Shown piece by piece: positions 5,259-5,267 of a stretch of 5,267 nucleotides of DNA (position 1 is the stretch's first letter; the number at the start of each line of letters is the position of its first letter). The position numbers and the translations under genes are program-made. The notes under the pieces were generated by a model. The model was not told the DNA's origin. It saw only the letters and a program-made list of their open reading frames with translations, and did not search any database. Source of the DNA: Acidobacteriota bacterium (GTDB lineage: Bacteria; Acidobacteriota; Terriglobia; Terriglobales; Acidobacteriaceae); NCBI GenBank assembly GCA_019510535.1, contig JAEKKE010000258.1:1-5267 (forward strand). The letters are read 5' to 3'.

Positions 5259-5267
5259 CCGGAGGGC

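Noticed and set aside
5118..5267. 49-codon open minus frame at the right edge whose TGA overlaps the ATG at 5121, resembling a coupled upstream gene.
   Set aside because: The region is a long palindrome open on both strands, with equal third-position GC in the sense and antisense frames and no recognisable protein, so the frame gives no coding evidence.

Overview
The window looks like chromosomal DNA of an Acidobacteriota member, probably class Terriglobia (Terriglobus/Granulicella/Edaphobacter type). This rests on style: a protein built of carboxypeptidase-regulatory-like beta-sandwich repeats, a secreted DUF4159 protein, a small stand-alone F5/8-type-C-like protein, and short palindromic dispersed repeats between genes. 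No marker gene is present, so the assignment is an inference from memory of such genomes and not a search result.

Layout. Positions 2-1009 (+) hold the 3' part of a protein with three carboxypeptidase-regulatory-like repeats; the frame is open to the left edge. 1010-1334 has no convincing gene. 1335-1805 (-) encodes a 156-aa protein resembling a discoidin/F5-8 type C domain. 1806-2125 is non-coding and contains a candidate operator and the first copy of a ~115-bp palindromic repeat. 2126-2404 (-) encodes a 92-aa helical protein of unknown function, and 2505-2708 (-) encodes a CspA-family cold shock protein. These two are co-oriented, cold shock gene first, with a strong hairpin terminator or attenuator between them. 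2709-3005 is a divergent intergenic region carrying the cold shock leader and a phased 18-bp repeat. 3006-4001 (+) encodes an intact aldo/keto reductase followed by a textbook hairpin terminator. 4042-4159 is the second copy of the palindromic repeat, in inverted orientation, and it reaches into the 3' end of the next gene. 4156-4989 (-) encodes a secreted DUF4159 protein. The right edge, 5159-5258, is a different long imperfect palindrome.

How the parts work together. The genes look like separate transcription units and not one pathway. The only likely operon is the cold shock gene plus the 92-aa gene, probably with partial termination between them. The most interesting content is non-coding: a dispersed palindromic element present twice, whose internal hairpin is conserved by compensatory change, whose end supplies the DUF4159 stop codon, plus an unrelated ~100-bp palindrome at the right edge. 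I found no complete new defence, mobile or biosynthetic system here.
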